NCBI GenBank assembly: GCA_018340375.1 | Contig: JAFFJZ010000006.1 | Location: 22,450,001 to 22,514,000, forward strand | Direction of reading: 5' to 3' | DNA: 64,000 nt | From: Gonatopus flavifemur | Taxonomy: Eukaryota; Arthropoda; Insecta; Hymenoptera; Dryinidae | Shown here: in pieces, positions 11,119-21,839 of the stretch | How the letters are laid out: each line of letters starts with the position of its first letter | How positions within the stretch are numbered: the first letter of the stretch is position 1 | The notes under the pieces: model-generated | The model's database searches: none | Told to the model about the DNA's origin: nothing | Seen by the model: only the letters and a program-made list of their open reading frames with translations | Made by a program: the position numbers and the translations under genes

Positions 11119-14100
11119 CTATGACCTGATTTGTTTCTCATACAATTTGAGGGGTATTTTCCACCAAGGGAATTCCTTCAATATAAATCAACAGTAGAAT
11201 CAGAACAGCCTTCGCCTATTTTCATATCATATTAATATATTTTTATACATTCTATATCTCCAAAACCAATCGTATGCCCAACAAAAAAGTGATATTTAAT
11301 TGTTTTGTGTCATCATAAAGCATTATTTAAAATTCACATTTCGAAAACCACGCAATTCTGGAAATTACTCTTCAATAAAATGTTGGATCGATTCCATAAC
11401 CGTTCAATCGCATAAATACCCATTTACTTTAATTCAGAAAATACATCGATTCTATGGAATATTTTTCAAATATTTTCTGCTTTCAAGAAGTTTTTTCTCA
11501 CTGTAGTTACCAGAGAATAATGGATAATAAAAACCCCAATAACATCTAAAAATTCGCGAGCGGAAAACGTCGTCATCCAACTGAAAAAACAAAAAAAAAA
11601 TCTATTGATGTTCAATGTGACATTCAACACGTAATGAAAATGTGTTTGTTTGCAAACAAAATCTTTTATAAAAGTCCAACGTGATAAAAATATAATATTC
11701 CGATGAACTGATTCCTTTGAAGAGCGAAACAAAAGTTTTCCAAATTTGGTTTATTCATTTGGAAAGATACATACGTGGAATTGCATACCCTAGGTACAGC
11801 ATTCATATCGATCACATCAAAATCCGCTTTCGTCGAGCTTACAACTTTCATGCTCGTATACAATGTAGATAACCAAGAATCTACTATCTCGTGGGTAGAA
11901 CAATGATGTACGGAATGGTTTATTCATCATCATGCATGGCTAATGGTACTCAACATGATGCAATACATGTTACACGTTGACTCTTCTTCCCTTTTCGATA
12001 ATTGTGGACAAATTTACTTGAGATAATTGTTTTTTCAGAGAATATGTATACTCTGTATGCAAAAAAATAATCTATCGTAAATGGGATAGTGTTTCTCTTC
12101 CTTCTTTTTCTTAAAATAGTCGAACCGATCGAAAGTTTATTATATTTTTGTAGGAATATAAGGAAACCTACGACGTAGCGTAGTACGTTCTAATTATGAC
12201 TTGATTCGATTTAATTGGCCATCACGTCGTCGGTTGTGACCTTGAACAATTCACGATTGGAGGAAGTTGAGTACCATGGAATACGATGTTCACGTCGTTG
12301 CATTTTCATCCCTAACGATCAAAAAGAACTCTAGTGGCGAGTAAATAGAAGAGTATATTCAATCTCGCGATACTCAGCCTCTTACCGTATGCTAAACTTT
12401 TGGGAGTTTCAATCTAATTTCTAATTACATCTCGTGAATTTATTCGAATACATCTCCTTAGTACGACTTCTAATACCGCCTGAACTGAGAATCTGAAGAT
12501 CATTCAGTTTGTGGTAGCGATACCGATACCCCTATACTTCGATAACCTGTAACAGCTGAATAGTATTGTTATGAAAGCCATACTCTTTCTCCAATGTGCG
12601 AAAGAATGACTGGATCTGCTCACATGCGATTAGATTTAGACCAAACAATTTTCCTTTCCCATAACACCAACGACGATAATTTTATTTCCAGATCTCTATA
12701 AATCATCCCTCCTTTTCACAAATTCAAAAGCAAAGTGAAACCCCCGATAACGTGATTGATGATTACACAATTCATTCCATCACTTCCTTCATATTTTTTT
12801 CTGAGAGATTTGTGCAAAATTTGTCACGTTCCACAGAATAACATTTTATATATTCCGTTCCGAGAGACTGAAAATCTTTTGAGAGGGTGGAGGCGTGAAC
12901 ACGCTCCCCTACATTCTTCCTTCTTCTTCTTGGTCTCAAATATTGCCTTAATTGTGCTATTCAGAATGGTGGATAAGTAAGATCTCGAGTAGTAGCACAA
13001 AGAGTTGTACTGCCGGTACTAAATCAGCCTGTTCTAATTGAGAAAAGAACAATCAGAGATAGCATAAAACCACGCATACTATAGTCCTGAATCAACCCTG
13101 TCACTCCAAGGTATAGTACGACGAAGATGGATATCGTTCTGTTTGCTCTCTTTCTCTCTTTCTCAACTTCTTTGCGTCAGGAAATATTTCCTTCCCAAGT
13201 AAAATCAAGTTCGTAACGGATGAAGAAGCGAAAGAATAATGGAAAAAAACAGCATCATTTACATTTGCCTTCGAATATCCATTCTTGAAGGAAAAATCGA
13301 GTCAACATGATACTAAAATATCCGCCATTGTTTATTTTGGATAAAAACAAAAAACATCAGTAACTTCTATGTAGCAGAAAATGCAATTATTCCTTCATAC
13401 TTTTTCGCCTATTCCCAAGCAGCTTTGGGGGTTTTCGACATCCGGGGACGAAATAGTAGAAAAGAGGGAAAAACCAACAAATTCCGCATCGACTGGAAAA
13501 TATCCCAACTCCCAACCGTACGTATTGATTTATATGTTATTGGTAGTCTACATCGAATGTATGTATTCATGGAATCAATATTTTCAACTTATACATGAAT
13601 GAAAACAAAATTCCATACGTAACTCCGCAGTGCAGAAATAAGTGGGTATTCGTTTCGCATATAACGTGTGCGAAATAATGAATTGGGATTCTATTCGACG
13701 CAAAATGCGATACCGAGGGTCGAGTTATTAATAAAAAGTACCTACAAAATATTATACTCACTAAGTCTACTCACATTTGAAGTAATTTGAGAAATCTATC
13801 TGAACGCCATCAGGCGTTTTTTCTGTTTCTTCCAAAATTGAAGAAGACAAGAGGAAGCTCGACGTAAGCACATGCAGGAAACTTTATCGATCTTCACACG
13901 TTGGATCGCAGCTCTACTTCTCTCGCGAGAGAGCTTAGTTATCTAACGAAATTCAATTCGAGGGAATTTCAAAACCATTTTGCCAGGTAAATAGGACGAG
14001 TGCACCTCTAATTGGACTTTGTAAGATAACGAAGGAGTTAACTGTACTCTACCCACACATTTAATTTATGAAACTCGTAAGTATGTCTTTATGCATCTAA

Positions 14101-15158
14101 CCTTACATAATTTTCCATATTGTAAGTTTCATTACTTTCATTATGCTCCACCGTTGAATTATTTTACACGCTTGAGAAGAATTTACGTATTCTCTGAAGC
14201 ATGATTCAACATGAAAACACGTGTTTTTTTGTGTGTGTCGATAACATCGTAATGAAGAATCGAAAAAAGGGATGGTTCGTTTAATTGAAATGAAAATAGG
14301 TATATTGACCCCTGGGGACCGCGCGAGGAAAGCGTGGACAATGAAAGTTACAAGGTAATTGTATGAAAAGGATCGAAGAGCAAGAAGGAAATAAGCAATT
14401 AATAAGACAAGGGTGGATGCGTTGGGAAGAGAAAAGGGTGAGAACTAAAAGATGACCTGGTTTACGAGAATTGGCTTAGGAGGGGTGAGGAGCTGTGCCT
14501 GGTATGTCACCGCTTCCTGGCCCGGTGTGACCCGGATTCACCTGCTTTTTACTTGACTCTCTCCTTTTCCCTCTTCGTTCTGTCTCGTCCAGTCCCGCAT
14601 CGTATCACTTGGTCTCTCGTATACCCTCGACTATTCTCTTCCAGCCTACATTTCCTCCTACTCAAGTATATTTACATATTTCTGCATAAAAATCTCTCTC
14701 TCCTTGCCTAATAAGCTCTACCCATTAGATGTGGGCTGCGCTCATAAGCATTGCTCATTTATTCCATATTGGAAAACAAACACATCGCACGTTGTATCGC
14801 CAATTACAATTCAACAAATATTTTATTTGTGACACCGAAGTTGAAACTCTGATGAACACCGTTAAAAAACTTCTCAAATTCAATACGAAATCCTTTATGA
14901 AATATCATATTTCCATATTGAATTTAATAATTGTTTTTGATTTTTATTGTATAATTTATTTCTGAAGTCTAACAATCGTTAATCAAATTTCACAAATATG
15001 TTATCAAAATTGAAAGAAAAATTCTTAACATCAAGAATTACATTATCGAATCCCATTGATTCTGACCAATTCTCATCAAATTACAATTAAACGTGGACAA
15101 TGTTCCGACCAAATCTCATTGAATTCCATTTGTCAGATTCAATGGATTCTTTTAACCA
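11119..15158. other. Longest repeat-poor stretch, no gene recognised
   Basis: About 4 kb with few repeats. Frames up to 88 codons occur on both strands and overlap each other. A slightly GC-richer patch at 14310-14600 has CT-rich runs but no frame with a recognisable domain. This kind of sequence could hold regulatory DNA or intron, but nothing specific can be claimed. Confidence 0.5.
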
Positions 15159-15467
15159 GGGAAGCTTGAATCAATGCTAGTCAACATCGGGCCTAGCTTG
15201 GTTTCTAACATTGGCACCAAACCATTGGCTAGATTAATGTCTGGGATGATAACAATGTTTAAAATTCAATATTGGTTCTATGCTTGCAATCGATATTGTT
15301 GTCATTATTGATAAACAATACTAATTTGAGTTGAATGAGAAGGATAGATTTTTCACTGGCATCATGTGAGTGATTGATCAAACTTGGTGACATGTTCGAG
15401 TCAATGCTAATCAACGCTGGGTGTAGCTTGATGGCCAACAATGTTACCAAGCTAATAAGCCAAGCTG

Positions 15468-16570
15468 CACTGTAAAAAAATTTCACCGGAAAATTCCAGT
15501 ACATGTACTGGAAGTCATTAACCTGTACATGTACCGGAAAATTTCAGCACATTTGTACTGCAAAAATTCAGTGCAAACGTTATGGAATTCCCGCATCAAA
15601 ACTGGAAATTTTCTGAGCCTCGGTACTGGAATTTTTCAGTACACGAGCTGGACTTTTCCAGGACATGTACTGGAAAATTAATGCTGAAAATATCCATGAA
15701 AATTGAAAAAAAATTGCTCACGCAAAGTGACTTTGCAGGGTCCTTGTGTTCCAAGATGATTGAGAAACTTTTGATCGTTCATTTGGATGGACAGAAACTC
15801 ATGTCTACCTAACAGGATTTGAACCCACACTTTTCTACCTGCCTACCAACTGAAACCTAAGACCTAACCGATGAGCTATAGCGCGACATGTTGGAAGGCC
15901 AGCTTGGGTTACTACATATGCTTCATATCTAGAACACAAGAGGATAAGTCTTGGAAAAACCTCATATATCAATTTCATTGGCTACAATTACAATTATTAT
16001 TCAAAATCTCAATCAGGAAATTTTTAATATAGAGACTTGAAATTTTTCCTGCCAGAAATGACGAAGTCCAATAGAAGTGGAAAATTCCAGTGCAACAGTG
16101 ATTAAATTCCGTTGCATAGCAACTGGAAAATTCCATCACACGACCTGAAAATTGCAGTTCAAAACCTGTATAATTCAATTGCATAGTAACTGGAAAATTC
16201 CATCACAAAACCTGAGAATTGCAGTTAAAAACCTGTATAATTCCAGTATACCAACGATTAGGTTTTTTTTTCTAAATTCCAAATTTTTTCTCAAGTCCTT
16301 TTTGAGGGAATATTTTTTTTTGGTGCACAAGAACTATAAAATTGTAGTACGAGCCGGTAAAATTTTCGCGAAATCATGGCAAAATTTCAGTACATCATCT
16401 CAAACTTGAAAATTCCAGTACAATGACTGAATTTTCAGTTATGCTTGGTAAATTTTCAGTAACGTAACAACAAAATCTCTGTACATGTACTGGAATATCC
16501 ATATTCCAGTACTAGCACTGGAAATTTCCAGTCCAGTTGCACAGTAAATTTCCAGTTTTTTTTTACAGTG
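15468..16570 (+). mobile_element. CACTGTAAAAA element, copy 1 (1.1 kb, non-autonomous)
   Basis: It starts CACTGTAAAAAAA and ends TTTTTTTTTACAGTG. It is almost identical, in reverse orientation, to 28585-29666. Outer parts are composed of CCAGTACATGTACTGG-type palindromes repeated with variation (TTCCAGTA, TACTGGAA). The middle carries a tRNA-like segment. Frames such as 15582-15812, 15975-16184 and 16152-16409 recur only because the copy recurs, and show no transposase motif. It is flanked on both sides by TG, where copy 2 has the TA typical of Tc1/mariner insertions. Copy 1 has 21 extra bases between two ATTTTCAGT repeats near 16435-16460. Confidence 0.9.
15800..15890 (-). other. tRNA-like sequence inside CACTGTAAAAA element copy 1
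   Basis: On the minus strand it begins CATGTC and ends GACATG. It has TATAGCTCATCGGTTAGG (A-box-like), then TTTCAGTTGGTAGG (a second A-box-like motif) and GGGTTCAAATCC (good B box). The acceptor and anticodon arms are poor. It is kept unchanged in the second copy of the element (29244-29334). Confidence 0.6.
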
Positions 16571-17014
16571 TGTGATCAATGCTAGTTATCACCGGGTGTA
16601 GCCTAATTACCAACAATGTTACCCAGCTAGGTCAATGTTCAGGATGATAATAAAGTTCTCTGTTGTGCATTCAGCTTTCATATACATCGGGAATCCAACA
16701 CGCCAAAATATGCTTGGTCCTAAAATTGATATTCAAGACGCTATTAATTAAGGTTTAGTTAGCTATGATGGGTCAAGCATTGGACAAGGCTTGGTTAACG
16801 AAAATTAAATCGAACACGACAAAATATGCTTGGTCCTAGAATTGATGTTCAAGACTCTATCAACGCTTAGTCAGCTATGGCGGGCCACGCATCGGCCCAG
16901 GCCAGGCTAACCAGACTTGGCATACCAAGCTTGCCACTGATCATGGTGCAATTAGCAGTCTTGGGGCATCACGAGCCTAGGATTCAATATTTTATGACAA
17001 AATTCAATAAACTC

Positions 17015-17352
17015 CCCTGTGAAAATATTTCTACGCCAAATTACGCCAAAAATCACAAAATATTACGTCAATCCACGTCCTACAACTTCGCATAGGCAAA
17101 AATATGAATATTTGTGCCGAAAATATGCGAAATTGAAGCAGGGGAGTAGGAATATGTGAATTCAGCGTACAAAGTCTGAGAGTTTATGCCATTCTACGTA
17201 TTTCTACACCTTTTCTATGCCACAGTCATAGATTGGCGTGCTTTGACGTAGAAGTGCGTAGAATTTTTCACGTTTTCTTACGGAAGTGTCCGAAATGCAG
17301 TTTTTCGGCGTAGTTGTTGGCACAATTTGGCGTAGGAATATTTTCACAAGGG
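17015..17352. mobile_element. CCCTGTGAAAATATTTC-ended MITE (TACGCC words)
   Basis: The left end CCCTGTGAAAATATTTCTAC with GCCAAATTACGCC is mirrored at the right by GGCACAATTTGGCGTAGG and AATATTTTCACAAGGG. The interior repeats TTTGGCGTA / TACGCCAAA and CTACG words. It has 338 bases and no coding capacity. Confidence 0.8.
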
Positions 17353-18914
17353 CTGTTTACGTAAAAACCTTCATATAATATTCTCACAGAGTTTCAGGCA
17401 GATTCTCCCAAAATGAAAAGCGATTACCTTCATCTGTGACCTCTTTGAATTGAAAGATCGGAATCATAGCATTCGATGGATTCATTTAACATTATATTCC
17501 CGAATTTCAATGGAATATAATATTTTATTCAACTTCAGAAAAAAGTAGGTACCTTCAGCAGCACACGCCGAATCTTTCAAATAACAATTCTTTCTTCTCA
17601 ATCCACGAGGAATAAAATCTTTCAACACGTTCGAAGAAGCGAATATAAAAGATTAAAACAATATACATAATAATAATAATACATTGAAAGTTGGAAATAT
17701 TTTACCGACGAAGATGACAGAGCATGCAATAACTATCGTGAACAACGGTAGTTCGCATGAAGAATCAAGAAGAAGTGAAATATACACACAGATGAAACGA
17801 TTTTAATACTCGATAATTCATTTTAAGCGATGACATTAAAAAGATACGCAGAAGAAGGTGAGATGGAACAACCGTCTGAAGGAATAAAAAAAGGAAAAAT
17901 AATAGAGCAAGTGGGTGAAGCGTGTTCATTCGCGTCGAAGGTATGAGCTCAGTTGAAATAAAAGGAAAGGAAACAAAAACAAAAAACGTGAGAAAATCGA
18001 GCTAGTGAGAATATATATATATATATATATATTTAAAGCTTTAAAGCGTCGTATTATGGGACCATGAAACTTGACGATAGAAACGAAAAAGTTGCAAAAA
18101 AAGGAAACAAATTAAGAAGAAAAAAATATATTCAACGCAAAGGAGGAGAGAAGGAGAAGGAGGAGAAGGTGGTATTACTGGGTAGATTTTTTTTGTTGAA
18201 CAGTAAAATCGATGGATGAAGAGATCTCGAATAAAATGAACGAGAGGAGGAAGGATATTAACAAATGTGGGAGAGTTAGATCGATAGGATGTGAACTGTA
18301 AAAAAGTTGTTCCTGTAATGCTCGCGTAAGGGTAACACCTAAGCACACGTTAGCGATTCACTTTGGTGCTTTCAATCGTCTCTAAAATAATATTTCATTG
18401 ATTAATAAATTGACATTTACAAATCAATTGTCAAGATTTGCAACCCAAATTCAGGAATTGTTGAAAAAACCCAGCATGGTTCAATATGGAACCAACTTGG
18501 TCCCAGCTGAACCAAGTTGGTTGCATCATACAAACCATGATGGTTAGCCCAACAACCAATATGAGACCAATTTGGTTCTAGCCAATGCCAGTCACAGACC
18601 GTGAGAGCAGTTAAGTCAGATTCAACGAGATTACCCCCTTCATCACGATCTATAATGGAAAAGAAATCTTGAAATGCCAGCGACATGAAGCTCTAGTAAA
18701 ATATAATAAGAATCAAAAGCCCTGTGTAATTTTGCTCCATACTACTGGAATTTCGAGGATTCACTTATCGCTATCAGAGTTTATATCGAACACGGTCTGA
18801 CTTATGTAGATATTAGGTCAGTAAAGTAAGGTATAACCATGCAGGATAGTGCCGACCTAGGTAAAACCATGCTGAGTAGGAAGTACCTATAGGGGACCTA
18901 GGTAGGACCATATT
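17353..18914. other. Mostly unique DNA, with CCAAGTTGG-word repeats at the 3' side
   Basis: 17353-18400 is AT-rich with an (AT)n tract at 18011-18032, and a purine-rich region at 18100-18300 that gives a spurious 101-codon minus-strand frame. At 18440-18610 ACCAACTTGG/CCAAGTTGG words, and at 18810-18914 CCTAGGTA words, mark further short repeats without clear ends. Confidence 0.5.
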
Positions 18915-19022
18915 CCCAGCAAACACAACTGCAGGCGTTTCAAAGGGCCAGTAACGGCTCTTCAACGGCATTGCAGGACCATTAGCGGCCCACTGAAACG
19001 CCAGTAATCATTGTTTGCAGGG
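18915..19022. mobile_element. CCCAGCAAACA small MITE, copy 1
   Basis: A 108-base unit from CCCAGCAAACA to TGTTTGCAGGG. Inside, GGCGTTTCAAAGGGCC and GGCCCACTGAAACGCC form the stem. A second copy is at 57159-57255. It sits inside an ACCATGCTGGGTAG-type repeat: GTAAAACCATGCTGAGTAGG before it mirrors CCTACCCAGCATGGTCG after it. Confidence 0.85.
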
Positions 19023-19517
19023 TTGATCCCATATGGGTCGGTCCTACCCAGCATGGTCGAACCCAGCTAGGACCCAGCTGGGTTTTAACAACAGGGTATC
19101 CACCATGGAGAACACTGTGACTAAAACATCTCCAATTGAACATTTGGTTGATTCATCCAAGGAAGTATAGTTTATTCAGCATTTAATTGTATCAACTATA
19201 CTCTCTTGGTTGAATTAATCAAATTCCCAGTAACTTCTACTGAGAATATTTAGTTCAGACGTTTTAATTACAGTAACCTCAAAAATTTATCTCAGTGAAG
19301 AGATAGGAAAAATTAACATTTCCACGTAGAGAGGAATTTAATTGAAAATATTACAATTTTATTTGTAAACTAGAACCATTCAGAAAAATCGGATAATAAC
19401 TTATGTTACAACTCAAGCAACACAGGAGGTTAGAAATGCTAAGAACGTGTTTGGAAAATCCTATATGAACATGCTTAGAACCTCCAAATGAGACTGTTTT
19501 GAAAAATTATGTGTTAT

Positions 19518-20150
19518 CCCTGCTTAAAAGATCCGATTTAAACCTATTAACTTGCCAATCAGTATGAATCAGATTTTTGTCCAGGAATTTTCCTATTCGA
19601 TCTTATTCAAATCCAATCAGTTTGAATAGGAAATTTTCACGCAGTGGGATATAATCAGAAAATTCGGATCATGTATATTTGAATTTACTGATTATATCCC
19701 ATTGAGTAGAAATTTCCTATTCCAACCGATTATATTTGAATGAGATCAAATAGGAGAATTGAATGGGACAAAAATCTCCCAAGCAGCAACGGAAGTTCAA
19801 AGTATATACGAAATAGAAACGTTCATAGAATGTACGAATGAGATACGAAGAATATATGATGAACGTTCATAAAATATTCGAATGAGACTGTTTTAAATAT
19901 ACTTAGAACGTACATAGTACATTCGAAATGTACGATATTCATTCAATCGACGTTCGATTAACGTACCGTCGTATATCCGATTACATACGTTCGATAAATA
20001 TGCATAGCACCTATGAAACAGTCTCATTCGAATGTGCATTGAACATATTTCGAATATTCGAAGAACATTCATAGTATATTCTGGTGCTACTTGGGCTGAT
20101 TGAAACTGATTGACGAGTTAATAAATTTAAATCGGATTTTTGAAGCAAGG
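19518..20150 (+). mobile_element. CCCTGCTTAAAAGATCCG element, copy 1 (interrupted)
   Basis: The ends CCCTGCTTAAAAGATCCG and CGGATTTTTGAAGCAAGG flank sequence matching the uninterrupted copy at 54024-54354, including ATCAGATTTTTGTCCAGG and GATTATATCCCATT. The copy is broken at 19778-20095 by another element. Comparison with copy 2 gives the original joined site. Confidence 0.8.
19778..20095. mobile_element. Inner CCCAAGCAGCAACGG element (318 bases)
   Basis: It starts CCCAAGCAGCAACGG and ends TTCTGGTGCTACTTGGG. The interior is a near palindrome of GAACGTTC, ACATTCGAAT and CATAGTATATT words. A half copy with the same phrases lies at 25027-25134. It is a newer insertion than its host because it splits it. 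Confidence 0.8.
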
Positions 20151-20309
20151 ATGAACCTTCATATCATATCTCAATGAATTTATCGGAAATAATCTCATTT
20201 GCACCTTCCTTTCGCACATTCACAGAATGATCATGGCATATTTGAGAAGTTCTTGTGCTACTTGGGAAGTTATTGTCTCACTTTTACAAATAATTCTACA
20301 CGGAAAAAA

Positions 20310-20470
20310 ATGTTTAGCTCAATTTTCTTTGGCACACCTGATCTGGTTCTGGTGGAGCCACGATTTGGTTAACCTGATTAGGGTTAACCAGACCTGGTTC
20401 TGATAGGTTTGTAATTTGGCATACCCTACCTTAGTTCCTTACATTCCAGATCTGGTCCTGACCGAACACA
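20310..20470. repeat. CTGGTTAACC-word repeat
   Basis: GATCTGGTTCTGGTGG, TTGGTTAACCTGATTAGG and GGGTTAACCAGACCTGG form overlapping inverted words. The CACGGAAAAAAATG phrase at 20300 resembles the ends of other MITEs here. Borders are uncertain. Confidence 0.4.
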
Positions 20471-21298
20471 TTTTTAAACATAATAATAAACATTTCTCTC
20501 CGGAACAGAAACTTGTCAAGCATCGAAGTAGTTCTGAGATAATTTGTCTCGATCGTCAAACTTGGAAAAATTATTTTCAAACTCAACGAAATCCATATGA
20601 TTTTTAATATAAACGGTTGAAAATCCCGAAAGCTAGTTATACATGCGCTTTAATTAAACGAAACGATAGAATTTGCAAGCTTTTCCACGCGAGGGAGACG
20701 CGATGGAAAAAAAAATTATTACCCGTCCAATGTTTGCAGAGCAAGGGATAATTATGTAACTGACGCGTTGTGCGCTACATAATCATTTCTTGCGAAGAAA
20801 ATTTTAATAAGCAATGTTATACTGTCGTAATTTACACGAGAAATAAAGTCACAAGACTCACAACTTTTCTTTCATACCTTCTCTACCTTTATCCCAGTTA
20901 TATTGTTATCGTTCACCGATAAGCTTGCTCGCTTGCGTACGAGAATTCATTGTTATCGTACATAATAGATAAAAAGAATTCGAAATCATCATCTATAAAA
21001 ATTCAATGCAGATTCGATACAGAATTTATTATAATGAGAGGTGTTACGAGCAAGGCGTAAGTATATTTCTTCAATAAGATTACGATATATTCTGAATAAA
21101 TAAACTCGAGTGGATTGAAAAGTTCTTTGTTCGCTATAAATCAACCACTAGGTGGTTTGAGATGCAAACTCTAATTACTTTTGAATCCCCAATGAAATTT
21201 CAGGTGGATCGAAATCAACAACTTTCACATGGCAAAGTTTGTTCCAATTCTCGAAACAGTCTCAAGAGTTCTCGATCGAATTGAAGTGATGTCCACGG
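20471..21298. other. Unique DNA, no gene seen
   Basis: AT-rich sequence without long frames, TIRs or other recognisable structure. Confidence 0.55.
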
Positions 21299-21433
21299 CC
21301 CTAACAGCACATCCACAGATTTCTACGTCGCATCTCCGTGGACTCTACGTGAATAAATGGTGAACGTGGATGGGATGTGAATGAACGAAGATTCCACGTA
21401 GAGGCGACGTAGAAATGTCCGGTGCTGTACGGG
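21299..21433. mobile_element. CCCTAACAGCACATCC small MITE
   Basis: The left arm ACAGCACATCCACAGATTTC plus TACGTCGC is mirrored by GCGACGTAGAAATGTCCGG and TGCTGTACGGGG. CTACGTGAA / TTCCACGTAG pair in the centre. It has about 135 bases and no coding capacity. Confidence 0.8.
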
Positions 21434-21633
21434 GAAGTGGTTTTTTGAGTTCAGGAGATAATTAGACATCGCTTTGATCTTAAATCAGGCAAATAAGGTA
21501 ATTTTAATATTCGATATTAATCGAATTTTCAGCAAAAATAAACTCACGAAGAACCAATGCGGGGTAAGCTGGTGCCCCTGTCAAGAAATTCCTTCTGAAA
21601 ATTTAGGACATGTGTTTTAGGACTACTGTTTCT

Positions 21634-21815
21634 TACTCTCTAAATCTGGAAGAGTGAAAATCACTCGTTTCTCTCCACCGAGTCTCGGATGTGAGCTAGT
21701 CCGCTTTGAGTGGGATTTTCACTCTAGAATTGGAGTGGCTGTGAATTTATAACCTCAAATCTTAGATTATCACTTCAAAAGAGTGGAAATCCTACTCTTA
21801 CAATTTTAGAGAGTA
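21634..21815 (+). mobile_element. AGAGTGAAAA (CACTCT-word) MITE, copy 1
   Basis: It starts TACTCTCTAAATCTGG and ends CAATTTTAGAGAGTA. The interior repeats AGAGTGAAAATCACTC, TTTTCACTCT and AGAGTGGAAATC. Other copies are at 24756-25021, 33059-33327 and (reversed) 38264-38536. Confidence 0.8.
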
Positions 21816-21839
21816 AAATTCAATGGAATTTATCTGGCA

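Larger units (their letters stand above)
15159..16690. repeat. TCAATGCTAGT repeat interrupted by the CACTGTAAAA element
   Basis: Three degenerate units share TCAATGCTAGTCAACATCGG-type and TAGCTTGG...CCAACAATGTTACC phrases, at about 15172, 15401 and 16575. The last unit begins immediately after the 1.1-kb insertion at 15468-16570, so the insertion split an existing tandem repeat. Confidence 0.6.
19412..20266. mobile_element. Outer element of a three-layer nest (CCCAAGTAGCAC ends)
   Basis: The left end CTCAAGCAACACAGGAGG and right end AAGTTCTTGTGCTACTTGGG are inverted partners. Between them lies a whole CCCTGCTT element (19518-20150), which in turn holds another CCAAGTAGCAC-family element (19778-20095). 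Only about 220 bases belong to the outer layer. Confidence 0.65.

Noticed and set aside
13975..14000. Second recursive-splice-like motif (TTTTGCCAG|GTAAAT, plus strand)
   Set aside because: The pyrimidine tract is weak and the donor half poor; not better than chance in AT-rich DNA.
15800..15890. Functional tRNA gene
   Set aside because: A- and B-box motifs are present, but acceptor and anticodon arms do not fold convincingly; treated as tRNA-like only.
15975..16409. Frames conserved between 15582-16409 and 28725-29552
   Set aside because: They are conserved because both lie in nearly identical element copies. They overlap on opposite strands and contain no transposase motif.
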